The position numbers were made by a program, and so were the translations under genes. Shown here one piece after another: positions 18,490-25,374 of a stretch of DNA of 64,000 bases; positions within the stretch are counted from its first letter, which is position 1; every line of letters starts with the position of its first letter. The DNA is from CAIXSC01 sp046349935 (GTDB lineage: Bacteria > Planctomycetota > Planctomycetia > Pirellulales > Pirellulaceae): the NCBI GenBank assembly GCA_046349935.1, contig JAXMBK010000003.1:682001-746000 (forward strand), given 5' to 3'. A model generated the notes under the pieces. It did no database searches and was not told the origin of the DNA. It saw only the letters and a list, made by a program, of their open reading frames with translations.

Positions 18490-19983
18490 ATGAATCAATC
18501 CAGGTCGAATCCCAGTTCGATGGGCTCGTCGGCTTCAACGGTCGTCGACGTCACTCGCCGCCACTTCTTCCACGACTGCGGCTACGGTTTGGGCAAAGTC
18601 GCGCTCGCCTCGCTGCTCGCGGGCGGCGCGTCGTCTAGCGCGTCGTCCAGCGCGATCGCGGCGCCGCCGTCGCCGCACGCGCGCAATCCCTTGGCCGCGA
18701 AGCCGCCGCACTATCCGGGCAAGGCGAAGCATGTCATTCATTTGTTCATGGCGGGCGCGCCAAGCCAACTGGATCTGTTCGACTACAAGCCGAAGTTGGT
18801 GGAGTTTGAAGGGAAGCCGATTCCGCCCGAAGTGATCGGCGGGCAGCGGTACGCCTTCATCCGCTCGGACGCCGCAGTGCTCGGACCACGCTTCAAATTC
18901 GCCAAACACGGCCAATGCGGCGCAGAGCTTTCCGAGGTGATGCCGCACCTGGCGAAGGTGGTGGACGAGTTGTGCATCATCAAGTCGACTCACACGTCGC
19001 AGTTCAACCACGCACCGGCGCAGATCTTCTTCAACACCGGCTTCCCGCAGCCGGGGCGCCCCAGCATCGGATCGTGGGTCGCCTACGGCATCGGCGCCGA
19101 AACTCAAGAACTGCCCGCGTTCGTCGTGATGTCGACCGGCGCGGGGATCAGCGGCGGCGCCGCCAATTGGTCGAGCGGCTTCTTGCCAAGCGTCTACACG
19201 GGAGTGCGGTTGCGGAATCAGGGCGATCCGATTCTGAATGTGAGCAACCCCGCCGGCGTCGACGCTCGACTGCAACGAGATTCGCTCGACCTGCTCGGGG
19301 CGCTCAACGAGCAGCGTCTGCAAGCCGTAGGCGATCCCGAAATCGCCACTCGCATTCAGTCCTATGAAATGGCGTTCAAACTGCAGACGTCCGCACCCGA
19401 CTTGATGAATCTAAAGTCGGAAGGCGAAGCGACGCTCAAGATGTATGGCTGCGAACCCGAGAAGCCGTCGTTTGCGCGGGCGTGCCTGCTGGCGCGCCGC
19501 ATGGTGGAACGAGGGGTACGCTTCATCAATATCTATCACGAAGGCTGGGACGCTCACTCCAACGTCGAAGGCAATCTGCGCAACAATTGCGGCGCCACCG
19601 ATCAGGCGGTCGCCGCGCTAGTCCAAGACCTCAAGCAGCGAGGACTGCTCGACGAAACCCTCGTCGTGTGGGGCGGCGAATTCGGACGCACCCCGATGGT
19701 CGAGACCAACCCGGCGCTCGGACGCAGCTTGGGACGCGATCATCATCCGCAAGCGTTCACCATTTGGATGGCGGGCGGCGGCGTCAAATCAGGGCTGACC
19801 ATCGGCGCCACCGACGAACTGGGTTTCAACGTCGTCGACAAGCCGATTCACGTCCACGACGTCCAAGCTACGATGCTCCACTGCCTGGGGCTCGACCACG
19901 AACGACTCACGTTCCGCTACGCCGGCCGCGACTTCCGCCTCACCGACATCCACGGCCGCGTCCTCCACGACCTACTCGTTTAG
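18490..19983 (+). CDS. DUF1501 protein (sulfatase-fold), Tat-like export
   Basis: A 497-residue DUF1501 protein, distantly related to sulfatases and phosphatases. The N-terminus (about 22-50) has twin arginines, TRRHFFHDCGYGLG, followed by a hydrophobic stretch, consistent with Tat export of a folded protein. Conserved segments include HLFMAGAPSQLDLFDYKP, GRPSIGSWVAYGIG, NIYHEGWDAHSNVEGN and WGGEFGRTP. It begins 58 nt after the DUF1553 gene; the two families are almost always neighbours in planctomycetes and are presumed to work together in the periplasm. The substrate is unknown. Confidence 0.93.
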   Translation: MNQSRSNPSSMGSSASTVVDVTRRHFFHDCGYGLGKVALASLLAGGASSSASSSAIAAPPSPHARNPLAAKPPHYPGKAKHVIHLFMAGAPSQLDLFDYKPKLVEFEGKPIPPEVIGGQRYAFIRSDAAVLGPRFKFAKHGQCGAELSEVMPHLAKVVDELCIIKSTHTSQFNHAPAQIFFNTGFPQPGRPSIGSWVAYGIGAETQELPAFVVMSTGAGISGGAANWSSGFLPSVYTGVRLRNQGDPILNVSNPAGVDARLQRDSLDLLGALNEQRLQAVGDPEIATRIQSYEMAFKLQTSAPDLMNLKSEGEATLKMYGCEPEKPSFARACLLARRMVERGVRFINIYHEGWDAHSNVEGNLRNNCGATDQAVAALVQDLKQRGLLDETLVVWGGEFGRTPMVETNPALGRSLGRDHHPQAFTIWMAGGGVKSGLTIGATDELGFNVVDKPIHVHDVQATMLHCLGLDHERLTFRYAGRDFRLTDIHGRVLHDLLV

Positions 19984-20059
19984 AGATTCAACGCCTTTCA
20001 GCCGTCGCCGCACTAGCGGCCTCTTCACCTCCGCCCAACCCATCGAAAGCGTTCCCACG

Positions 20060-21001
20060 ATGACACTGCCGCGCGTAATCGCCGACGGCCCTTTGGCGAC
20101 AGACATCCTCGAATTCCTCGATGGGCGAGTGGAACTGTTGCCGTGGCACGTCGCCCTCGAGGGGACGACCGAGCAAGTGGATGCGATCTACACGTACGGG
20201 CATCCGTTGGTCGACGGCGCGATGCTCGACCGATTGCCGGGCGTGCGCGTCATCAGCAATTATGGGGTGGGAGTCGATCACATCCGCCTGCCGGATGCGG
20301 CGGCGCGCGGCATTCCCGTCGGCAATACGCCGGGCATCCTCGACGGCGCGACGGCCGATATGGCGTTCACGCTGCTGTTGGCCGGCGCGCGACGATTGGT
20401 TGAAGGCGATCGCTTCGCTCGCAGCCCTGCGTTCACGCACTACGACCCCGGCTACATGCTGGGCGTGGAAGCTCACGGTCAAACGATCGGCATCGTCGGC
20501 ATGGGACGCATCGGTCGCCAGATCGCCCAGCGGGCGCGCGGCTTCGATATGAAAGTGCAGTATCACAATCGCCGACGCGACGAAGAGTCGGAACGATGCT
20601 TCGAAGCCGTCTGGCTGCCGCTGAATGAACTGCTGTCAACCAGCGACTTCGTCGTCTTGAGCGTGCCGCTGTCGAGCGAGACGCGGGGCATGATCGGCGT
20701 CGACCAATTGCGCCGGATGAAGCCAACCGCCCTGCTGGTCAACGTGGCGCGCGGGCCGGTCGTCGACACTGACGCGCTGACTAAAGCCCTGCAAGAGCGG
20801 TGGATCTACGGCGCCGCGGTCGATGTGACCGACCCTGAGCCGTTGCCGCGAAACCACCCGTTGCTGTCGCTGGACAACTTCACGATCGCTCCTCACCTAG
20901 GAAGCGCGACCCAACAAACTCGCCGCAAGATGGCGCAGATCTCGGTGGAGAATCTGCTGCGGGGGCTCGCCGGCCAACCGCTGCTGCATCGCGTGGGATG
21001 A
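20060..21001 (+). CDS. NAD-dependent D-2-hydroxyacid dehydrogenase
   Basis: A 313-residue dehydrogenase of the glyoxylate/hydroxypyruvate reductase and phosphoglycerate dehydrogenase superfamily. The Rossmann motif is GMGRIG (147-152). The catalytic Arg is in NVARGPVVDT, the Glu in TDPEPLP and the His in IAPHLGSAT. It reduces a 2-keto acid to a D-2-hydroxyacid, or the reverse, in the cytoplasm. It starts 76 nt after the DUF1501 stop and could be part of that transcript. The exact substrate cannot be assigned; it lacks the ACT domain of SerA. Confidence 0.9.
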   Translation: MTLPRVIADGPLATDILEFLDGRVELLPWHVALEGTTEQVDAIYTYGHPLVDGAMLDRLPGVRVISNYGVGVDHIRLPDAAARGIPVGNTPGILDGATADMAFTLLLAGARRLVEGDRFARSPAFTHYDPGYMLGVEAHGQTIGIVGMGRIGRQIAQRARGFDMKVQYHNRRRDEESERCFEAVWLPLNELLSTSDFVVLSVPLSSETRGMIGVDQLRRMKPTALLVNVARGPVVDTDALTKALQERWIYGAAVDVTDPEPLPRNHPLLSLDNFTIAPHLGSATQQTRRKMAQISVENLLRGLAGQPLLHRVG

Positions 21002-21091
21002 AGCGAGAAAACCGCCGAGCGGAAGACGAATACATGCGGGGTGCAAACGTCAACCGCTCGACGTATTGGCGGGAGCAGTGGGTGGAGCGAC

Positions 21092-21233
21092 AAAAAACTC
21101 GGTTGAATTCAGAGCGTTTGGCGCCTCGGAACCACTGTCGTTTGTTGCGCAACGCCGTCGTTTGTTGCGCAACGACACGCGCGGATTGTGCTCCCTTCTC
21201 CCCGCCGCGGGGAGAAGGGCTGGGGATGAGGGG
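21092..21233. repeat. Family C structured repeat, copy 1
   Basis: Contains CTCGGTTGAATTCAGAGCG, two TCGTTTGTTGCGCAACG units and a perfect 12-bp stem (CCCTTCTCCCCG / CGGGGAGAAGGG, about 21193-21219), then GCTGGGGATGAGGGG. Other copies are at 36684-36900 and 54144-54322. The right end is replaced by a family D repeat. Confidence 0.85.
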
Positions 21234-21236
21234 AGT

Positions 21237-21262
21237 TGGACCGCGGAGCGGTCCACTACTAT
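21237..21262. repeat. Family D palindromic repeat at the CMD-protein stop codon
   Basis: GGACCGC-GGA-GCGGTCC hairpin followed by ACTACTAT. On the minus strand it gives two consecutive in-frame TAG codons at the end of the CMD gene. Confidence 0.85.
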
Positions 21263-22791
21263 AGGCCTGCGGCTTCGGTGACGCGGTCGAACGATGCGCG
21301 GTGCGTGGTGTAGCTGATCAGCTGTACTACGTCGCGCGGACCGATCTGCTTCACCGCTTCCGTCACCTCGGCGTCGGTGAGCACCACCGGCGTCGCAGCG
21401 AGCTTCTTGGCGACCGTGAAGGCGGCGCGTTCGGCGGGGGTGAACGCGTCCCAGGGGCCGTCGAGCGCGAAGATTTGATCGTCCGTTTGACCTAACGCCT
21501 TCAGTCGCTGTTGCGCCTCCGCGAGCGCGTACCACGCGCGATCCTGCCGCGCGATGATCCAACTTGCCTGAGCCTTGATCAGCGGGCTGAGGTCGCCCTT
21601 CGTTTCGTTGTTCCACAGCGTCGCGATACGCGATTTGGCCGAGTTCGGGAAGTTGGCTAAGAGGTTCGCCCACTTCGGCACGTCTCCCTCGGGAAATCCT
21701 TCGGGCAGAAACTCGCGAGTCTTCGCATCGTCGACCAACGGCAGTCGCGGCTTGCGTTGTCGCACCTCCGCCAACTTCGCTTCGACTTGCGCCCGCGACT
21801 CCAGCGGCGGACGGCGGAACAGGGTCGGCGCCGTCTTGAGTTCCGAATTTAGTTCGCCGTCGATCGGCGCCACCTTGGTCACCACCGACTGGAACTGAGC
21901 GGAAGTCGGCGTGAGATAACTGTGCGACTCGCTGCCGCGTCCCGCCTTTTCGGCGGGGCGTTCGGCCGCTTTCCCCTCGGGTTTGGCAGCCGGTCCGCTT
22001 GCCTCAGCCCGTCGCGAACCGAAGTTGCCTCCCCCGGCCGACTGCGGAATGCCCGCCCCTTCCTTCCAGCGATTAATGGCGTTGTTGCCGGCGATCGACA
22101 ACGTCATCTCCAGAATCTGCTTCTCGGTGAAGTGCTTTCGCAGACCGTCGAGATCGGCATCGGAAAGCAGGTGCGGATCGAGCGTAATCTTGCGGGCGTA
22201 CGCGAAAGCGGCCTGCTGCGCAGGGGAGAACTGCGACCAATCGACGTCGAGCGACGCGATTTGATCTTCGGTCATGCCCGCGGAAAGCAACTTCGACTCT
22301 TGATGCCCCAAGCAGTACTGACAGTTGTTCGTGCGCGACACGATCCAGAACAGTTGCGTCTTGAAGGCGTAATCGAGCGTCATGTCGGGATCCGAGTCGC
22401 GGCCGCCGCCCGCCCCGGCGAATCCAAAGCCGCCGAAGCCGCTGGCGCCGGCGAAACCGCTGGGGCTGCCTCCGGGCGTCGGCGGCGAGGCGCCGGCTGC
22501 AGGACGAGGCTGCACGTTGCGACCTCCGGGCAAGTAGTGGAATCGCAACCGCGATTCGTAGCTTGAGCCGCGTTCTCCCAGCTTTTCTCGATCTTCCTCG
22601 GAGAGTTCTGGCAGCGGAATTCGCGGCTTGCGGGCCTTCATGTCCTCCAAGAGGCGTTTCATTTCAGGGCGCGTCAGCGGCACAGGGCGCGGAGTCGTTT
22701 CGGAATCCGCGGCCCATGTTAGGCCGGTCGTGGCCCCGATCAAGCTCCACGCCATCCACTTCAAGACGGTGTTCTTCAGATTCATACGCAT
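21259..22791 (-). CDS. Secreted protein with two carboxymuconolactone decarboxylase/AhpD-like domains
   Basis: A 510-residue protein with a signal peptide (about 1-25, MRMNLKNTVLKWMAWSLIG). Two CMD/AhpD-like helical domains are joined by an Ala/Pro/Glu-rich linker. The first (about 100-255) keeps a CxxC plus His redox motif, NNCQYCLGHQ. The second (about 350-505) has the same layout (RLKALGQTDDQIFALD, PAERAAF) but QDRAWYALAEA in place of the cysteines. A periplasmic peroxidase or disulfide role is possible for the first. ATG 22791 (or 22785) is preferred over the longer reading because it gives a clean signal peptide. The stop comes from repeat D. Confidence 0.8.
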   Translation of the reverse strand: MRMNLKNTVLKWMAWSLIGATTGLTWAADSETTPRPVPLTRPEMKRLLEDMKARKPRIPLPELSEEDREKLGERGSSYESRLRFHYLPGGRNVQPRPAAGASPPTPGGSPSGFAGASGFGGFGFAGAGGGRDSDPDMTLDYAFKTQLFWIVSRTNNCQYCLGHQESKLLSAGMTEDQIASLDVDWSQFSPAQQAAFAYARKITLDPHLLSDADLDGLRKHFTEKQILEMTLSIAGNNAINRWKEGAGIPQSAGGGNFGSRRAEASGPAAKPEGKAAERPAEKAGRGSESHSYLTPTSAQFQSVVTKVAPIDGELNSELKTAPTLFRRPPLESRAQVEAKLAEVRQRKPRLPLVDDAKTREFLPEGFPEGDVPKWANLLANFPNSAKSRIATLWNNETKGDLSPLIKAQASWIIARQDRAWYALAEAQQRLKALGQTDDQIFALDGPWDAFTPAERAAFTVAKKLAATPVVLTDAEVTEAVKQIGPRDVVQLISYTTHRASFDRVTEAAGL

Positions 22792-22831
22792 GATTGTTTT
22801 GTTCCCAAGATGAAAGACGTCATCCGGTCGC

Positions 22832-23227
22832 TCATTCCATACGGAAGACCGTAATGACGGGACTCGTTCCGACGATATATTCCACGGATAGCTTCGACTC
22901 CGGCCCTTGCCCTTGCGCAACGACAAGATCCGCCTTCACGTGAAGGTTCGACCCATCCTCGGAGGTCGCTCCGAGCGCATAGCGCACAAGCTTTTTCCCC
23001 GCGTCCCAATCAGGATCGCGTCCGACGATGCGCGGCGAGAGCGACTCCAGCGAGTCAGGTTTCTGGCCCTGAGACCACGTATCGAGGAACTTGGTTAACG
23101 ACGCTTGAGCAGTCGACTTATCGAGCGGCAGATTGTTGCCCTCTCTTGCACAACCGAGGCTCCAGAACGTCACGGCGAGCGCGCACGTCGCCAGGACGTG
23201 CGCGCAGATTCGTTCGCACACTTTCAC
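22832..23227 (-). CDS. Small lipoprotein downstream of DUF1559 protein
   Basis: A 131-residue protein with a signal peptide and lipobox (TFWSLGCAREG, Cys near residue 26) and a compact domain of about 100 residues. It begins 16 nt after the DUF1559 stop on the same strand and is followed 41 nt later by the CMD protein, so all three may form one transcript. It matches the DUF1559/lipoprotein pairing at 8666-10023 in arrangement, though not obviously in sequence. Function unknown. Confidence 0.75.
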   Translation of the reverse strand: MKVCERICAHVLATCALAVTFWSLGCAREGNNLPLDKSTAQASLTKFLDTWSQGQKPDSLESLSPRIVGRDPDWDAGKKLVRYALGATSEDGSNLHVKADLVVAQGQGPESKLSVEYIVGTSPVITVFRME

Positions 23228-23242
23228 TTCGCATCCCCTCTA

Positions 23243-24208
23243 CTAGAAGTCGCCTGGAACGTCGCTGAGATCGCGCGAACCGAGCGCTCGCCATGTCTGC
23301 AGGTTGATGGTTTTCGAGATGAACCGTACAGATCCATCGCACATCGCCAACTCCACTCCGCCCGGATGGCGGCTGCCCGCGGTGGTCGCAATGCGACCGG
23401 GCGGATACATGCACGAACGAGTGTTGGGAGGCAGGGTGTGATAGTAGACCGACGTGGAGTGGTACGGCTGTATCCACGGCGCGCCGACGTTGGAGTAGCC
23501 TTGCTTGCTGAGGTCGGCCGTGTTGACCGCCAAGCAATCGGCCATCGCCTGATCGGCCGTCGCCGGGTAGGTCCCCGGTTGGTACGTATCCGACTCGGGC
23601 GAACTAATGCCATTGCTGCCGTCGCCCCGGTTCTTCTCCGAGAACAAGGCGGTGTTGCTGGTGCCGTCGAGAATGTCGGCGAAACGCACCGCCAATCCGT
23701 CGGAGAACGCGCCGTTATGCGGCGGGAAGCCGTAGTTGGAGTTGGACGGATTGGTCGACGGCGCGCGATACAGAATCGTCGTGCCGATGTTGCCGTAGTA
23801 GTTGTTCGTCGCCCCAAGATTCGTCGGCAGACGATTAACGTCCGACGGGCAGACGAACGCCGCCACCTTGGTATTGAGCGCCACCGCGTTGGCAGGATCA
23901 TTCCAAGGCAGGTCGTAGGTAATCAATGCTGCGACGTTCGACTGTTCCATGTAGGGCAAAAGTCGTGCGTGCAGCGAAACGTTTTGTTGGTACGCGTACG
24001 GGAACGAATTGTAAGTGTCGTGATAGTTGTGAACCGCCAGGGCCAGTTGCTTGAGGTTGTTGCTGCACTGCATGCGCCGTGCCGCCTCGCGCGCCGCTTG
24101 CACTGCAGGCAATAGGAGCGCAACCAAAATCCCAATAATGGCAATCACAACCAACAGTTCGACAAGCGTGAAGCCTGCCCGATGACGACGCAATCGATGG
24201 TGAAACAT
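23243..24208 (-). CDS. DUF1559 pseudopilin-like protein
   Basis: A 321-residue DUF1559 protein with a prepilin signal (HRAGFTLVELLVVIAIIG) near the N-terminus, then RMQCSNNLKQLALAVHNYHDT and the C-terminal HPGGVELAMCDGSVRFIS (H-x9-DG). ATG 24208 gives the usual short basic leader. A longer frame from 24283 would translate a family A repeat and place a 25-residue unrelated extension before the prepilin signal, so it is rejected. A strong GGAGGAG (24243-24237) lies 28 nt upstream, separated from the ATG by a repeat A hairpin. Confidence 0.88.
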   Translation of the reverse strand: MFHHRLRRHRAGFTLVELLVVIAIIGILVALLLPAVQAAREAARRMQCSNNLKQLALAVHNYHDTYNSFPYAYQQNVSLHARLLPYMEQSNVAALITYDLPWNDPANAVALNTKVAAFVCPSDVNRLPTNLGATNNYYGNIGTTILYRAPSTNPSNSNYGFPPHNGAFSDGLAVRFADILDGTSNTALFSEKNRGDGSNGISSPESDTYQPGTYPATADQAMADCLAVNTADLSKQGYSNVGAPWIQPYHSTSVYYHTLPPNTRSCMYPPGRIATTAGSRHPGGVELAMCDGSVRFISKTINLQTWRALGSRDLSDVPGDF

Positions 24209-24210
24209 AA

Positions 24211-24236
24211 CCGTAGGACAGGCTTCCAGCCTGTCT
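24211..24236. repeat. Family A palindromic repeat inside a 5' leader
   Basis: CCGTAGGACAGGCTTCCAGC and the rest of the palindrome, 2 nt before the DUF1559 start codon and between that ATG and its GGAGGAG Shine-Dalgarno. Confidence 0.9.
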
Positions 24237-24651
24237 CTCCTCCAAATCAAGGGAATCAAGCGAAATGAAAAAATAAGACGCACGAGACAAAGCAGACGAA
24301 CGAAACGAACCCAAACAATTAAACGAATGACATGAAACCCAGCCGCAAAGGCCGCTGCGCGAACAGCCCGTCCCAGACTGCGATCTCCGTTCTGGAAATC
24401 ACGCCGATCGCGTGCACGAAAAAATCAATAGACGCCCCATTGCGCGATCGCGCGACGGTGGACGTCGAGAGGGCAAGCCGGGCGACTCTGGCAGAGAAGT
24501 TCAAGCGACCGCCGCGATCCTTGCGCAACGCTTGCGCGCAACGCACCGCGGCAGGACGCACCTTCAGAAACACAAGCTACAACGCAAGCGCAGCCTGCAT
24601 TCCATTCGCTCAGGCGATATCCTGAGACGCTATCCTGAGACACTCAGCCTG
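24237..24651. other. Intergenic stretch without a convincing gene
   Basis: About 415 bp. The part next to the DUF1559 gene (24237-24340) holds GGAGGAG and is A/T-rich, consistent with its leader and promoter, although no clear -10/-35 pair was chosen. The rest is GC-rich. A direct repeat of TATCCTGAGAC lies at about 24617-24640. Short frames of 84 and 97 codons on opposite strands have no ribosome site or recognisable content. Confidence 0.5.
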
Positions 24652-25194
24652 CTAGGCGCGAGAACGCGGCGGACGAAGAATGTCGAGCGGCATGGATTGC
24701 GGACGGACAGAGCGGTCCGCGAGTTCCCGAGCTTCCTCGCCCATCAACAAGGGCGCGGCGAGCGTTATCGGGATGAGATCCTGAGAAGGCAGCATGACGA
24801 TCCGAACGCCGGGCGGCACGAACGGCGTTCGTTGCCGCGAGCAATGCGGTCCATGGCAAGGAGGCAGAGAACCATTCGTTCCCGGCAACTCGTGCCCCCG
24901 CGATCCAGCCGGCGACAATTTCGCCACGGCCGCCAACCGAGCTTGCTCCAGCCGTGCCACAGGGTTCACGACCATTTCCGGCGAACCGCGGAACTGAATG
25001 TAACTGCCGCAACCAGCTTCCGCCCGCTGGGACGCCCCCAGCATGGCGGTCAGCAAGGCCAGTACCGACCAAATCGCGTGCCTTGGACGCGCAACACAGG
25101 CGACCCGCTGCATTGCGCGCAACCCAGCCGGTCGCTCGCTGGACTCCAGCGGCGCGCAGTCGGCGTCGTGCGGCAAATCAGGGGAAAATCGCAT
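24652..25194 (-). CDS. Small secreted cysteine-containing protein, unknown
   Basis: A 180-residue protein with an N-terminal extension, a hydrophobic export segment (about 45-65, HAIWSVLALLTAMLGA) and the mature start EAGCGSYIQF. A Cys-His segment PCHGPHCSR lies near residue 115, and the C-terminus is basic. It looks like a conserved planctomycete type of secreted protein, but no family is named with confidence. A good promoter at 25252-25280 points at this gene and excludes the longer start at 25326. ATG 25194 lacks an obvious Shine-Dalgarno; the methionine about 28 codons further in would put the hydrophobic segment at the very N-terminus. Confidence 0.6.
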   Translation of the reverse strand: MRFSPDLPHDADCAPLESSERPAGLRAMQRVACVARPRHAIWSVLALLTAMLGASQRAEAGCGSYIQFRGSPEMVVNPVARLEQARLAAVAKLSPAGSRGHELPGTNGSLPPCHGPHCSRQRTPFVPPGVRIVMLPSQDLIPITLAAPLLMGEEARELADRSVRPQSMPLDILRPPRSRA

Positions 25195-25251
25195 AAACAC
25201 AAGTGCACGGAGACGGCAGTGCCATAGATGAGCTAGCGCTAACCGGCTCAA

Positions 25252-25280
25252 AGTATAAACGTCTCCCCCAGTATCGGCAA
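25252..25280 (-). promoter_or_regulatory. Sigma70-type promoter for the small secreted protein
   Basis: On the minus strand TTGCCG (25280-25275), a 17-bp spacer and TATACT (25257-25252). The transcript would start near 25245, about 50 nt before ATG 25194. Confidence 0.5.
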
Positions 25281-25374
25281 GTTTTTTTCTCGACGTGAGC
25301 CACGCTGGACGGTCCCGGCGTGGCAACTAGGATGAGTCGAACGAAGTTGAGTCTATTCTTCCTGTGGTGCATCC

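Noticed and set aside
24319..24625. Two small opposite-strand frames (84 and 97 codons) in the 24.2-24.65 kb gap
   Set aside because: No Shine-Dalgarno, no signal or motif, and they overlap one another.
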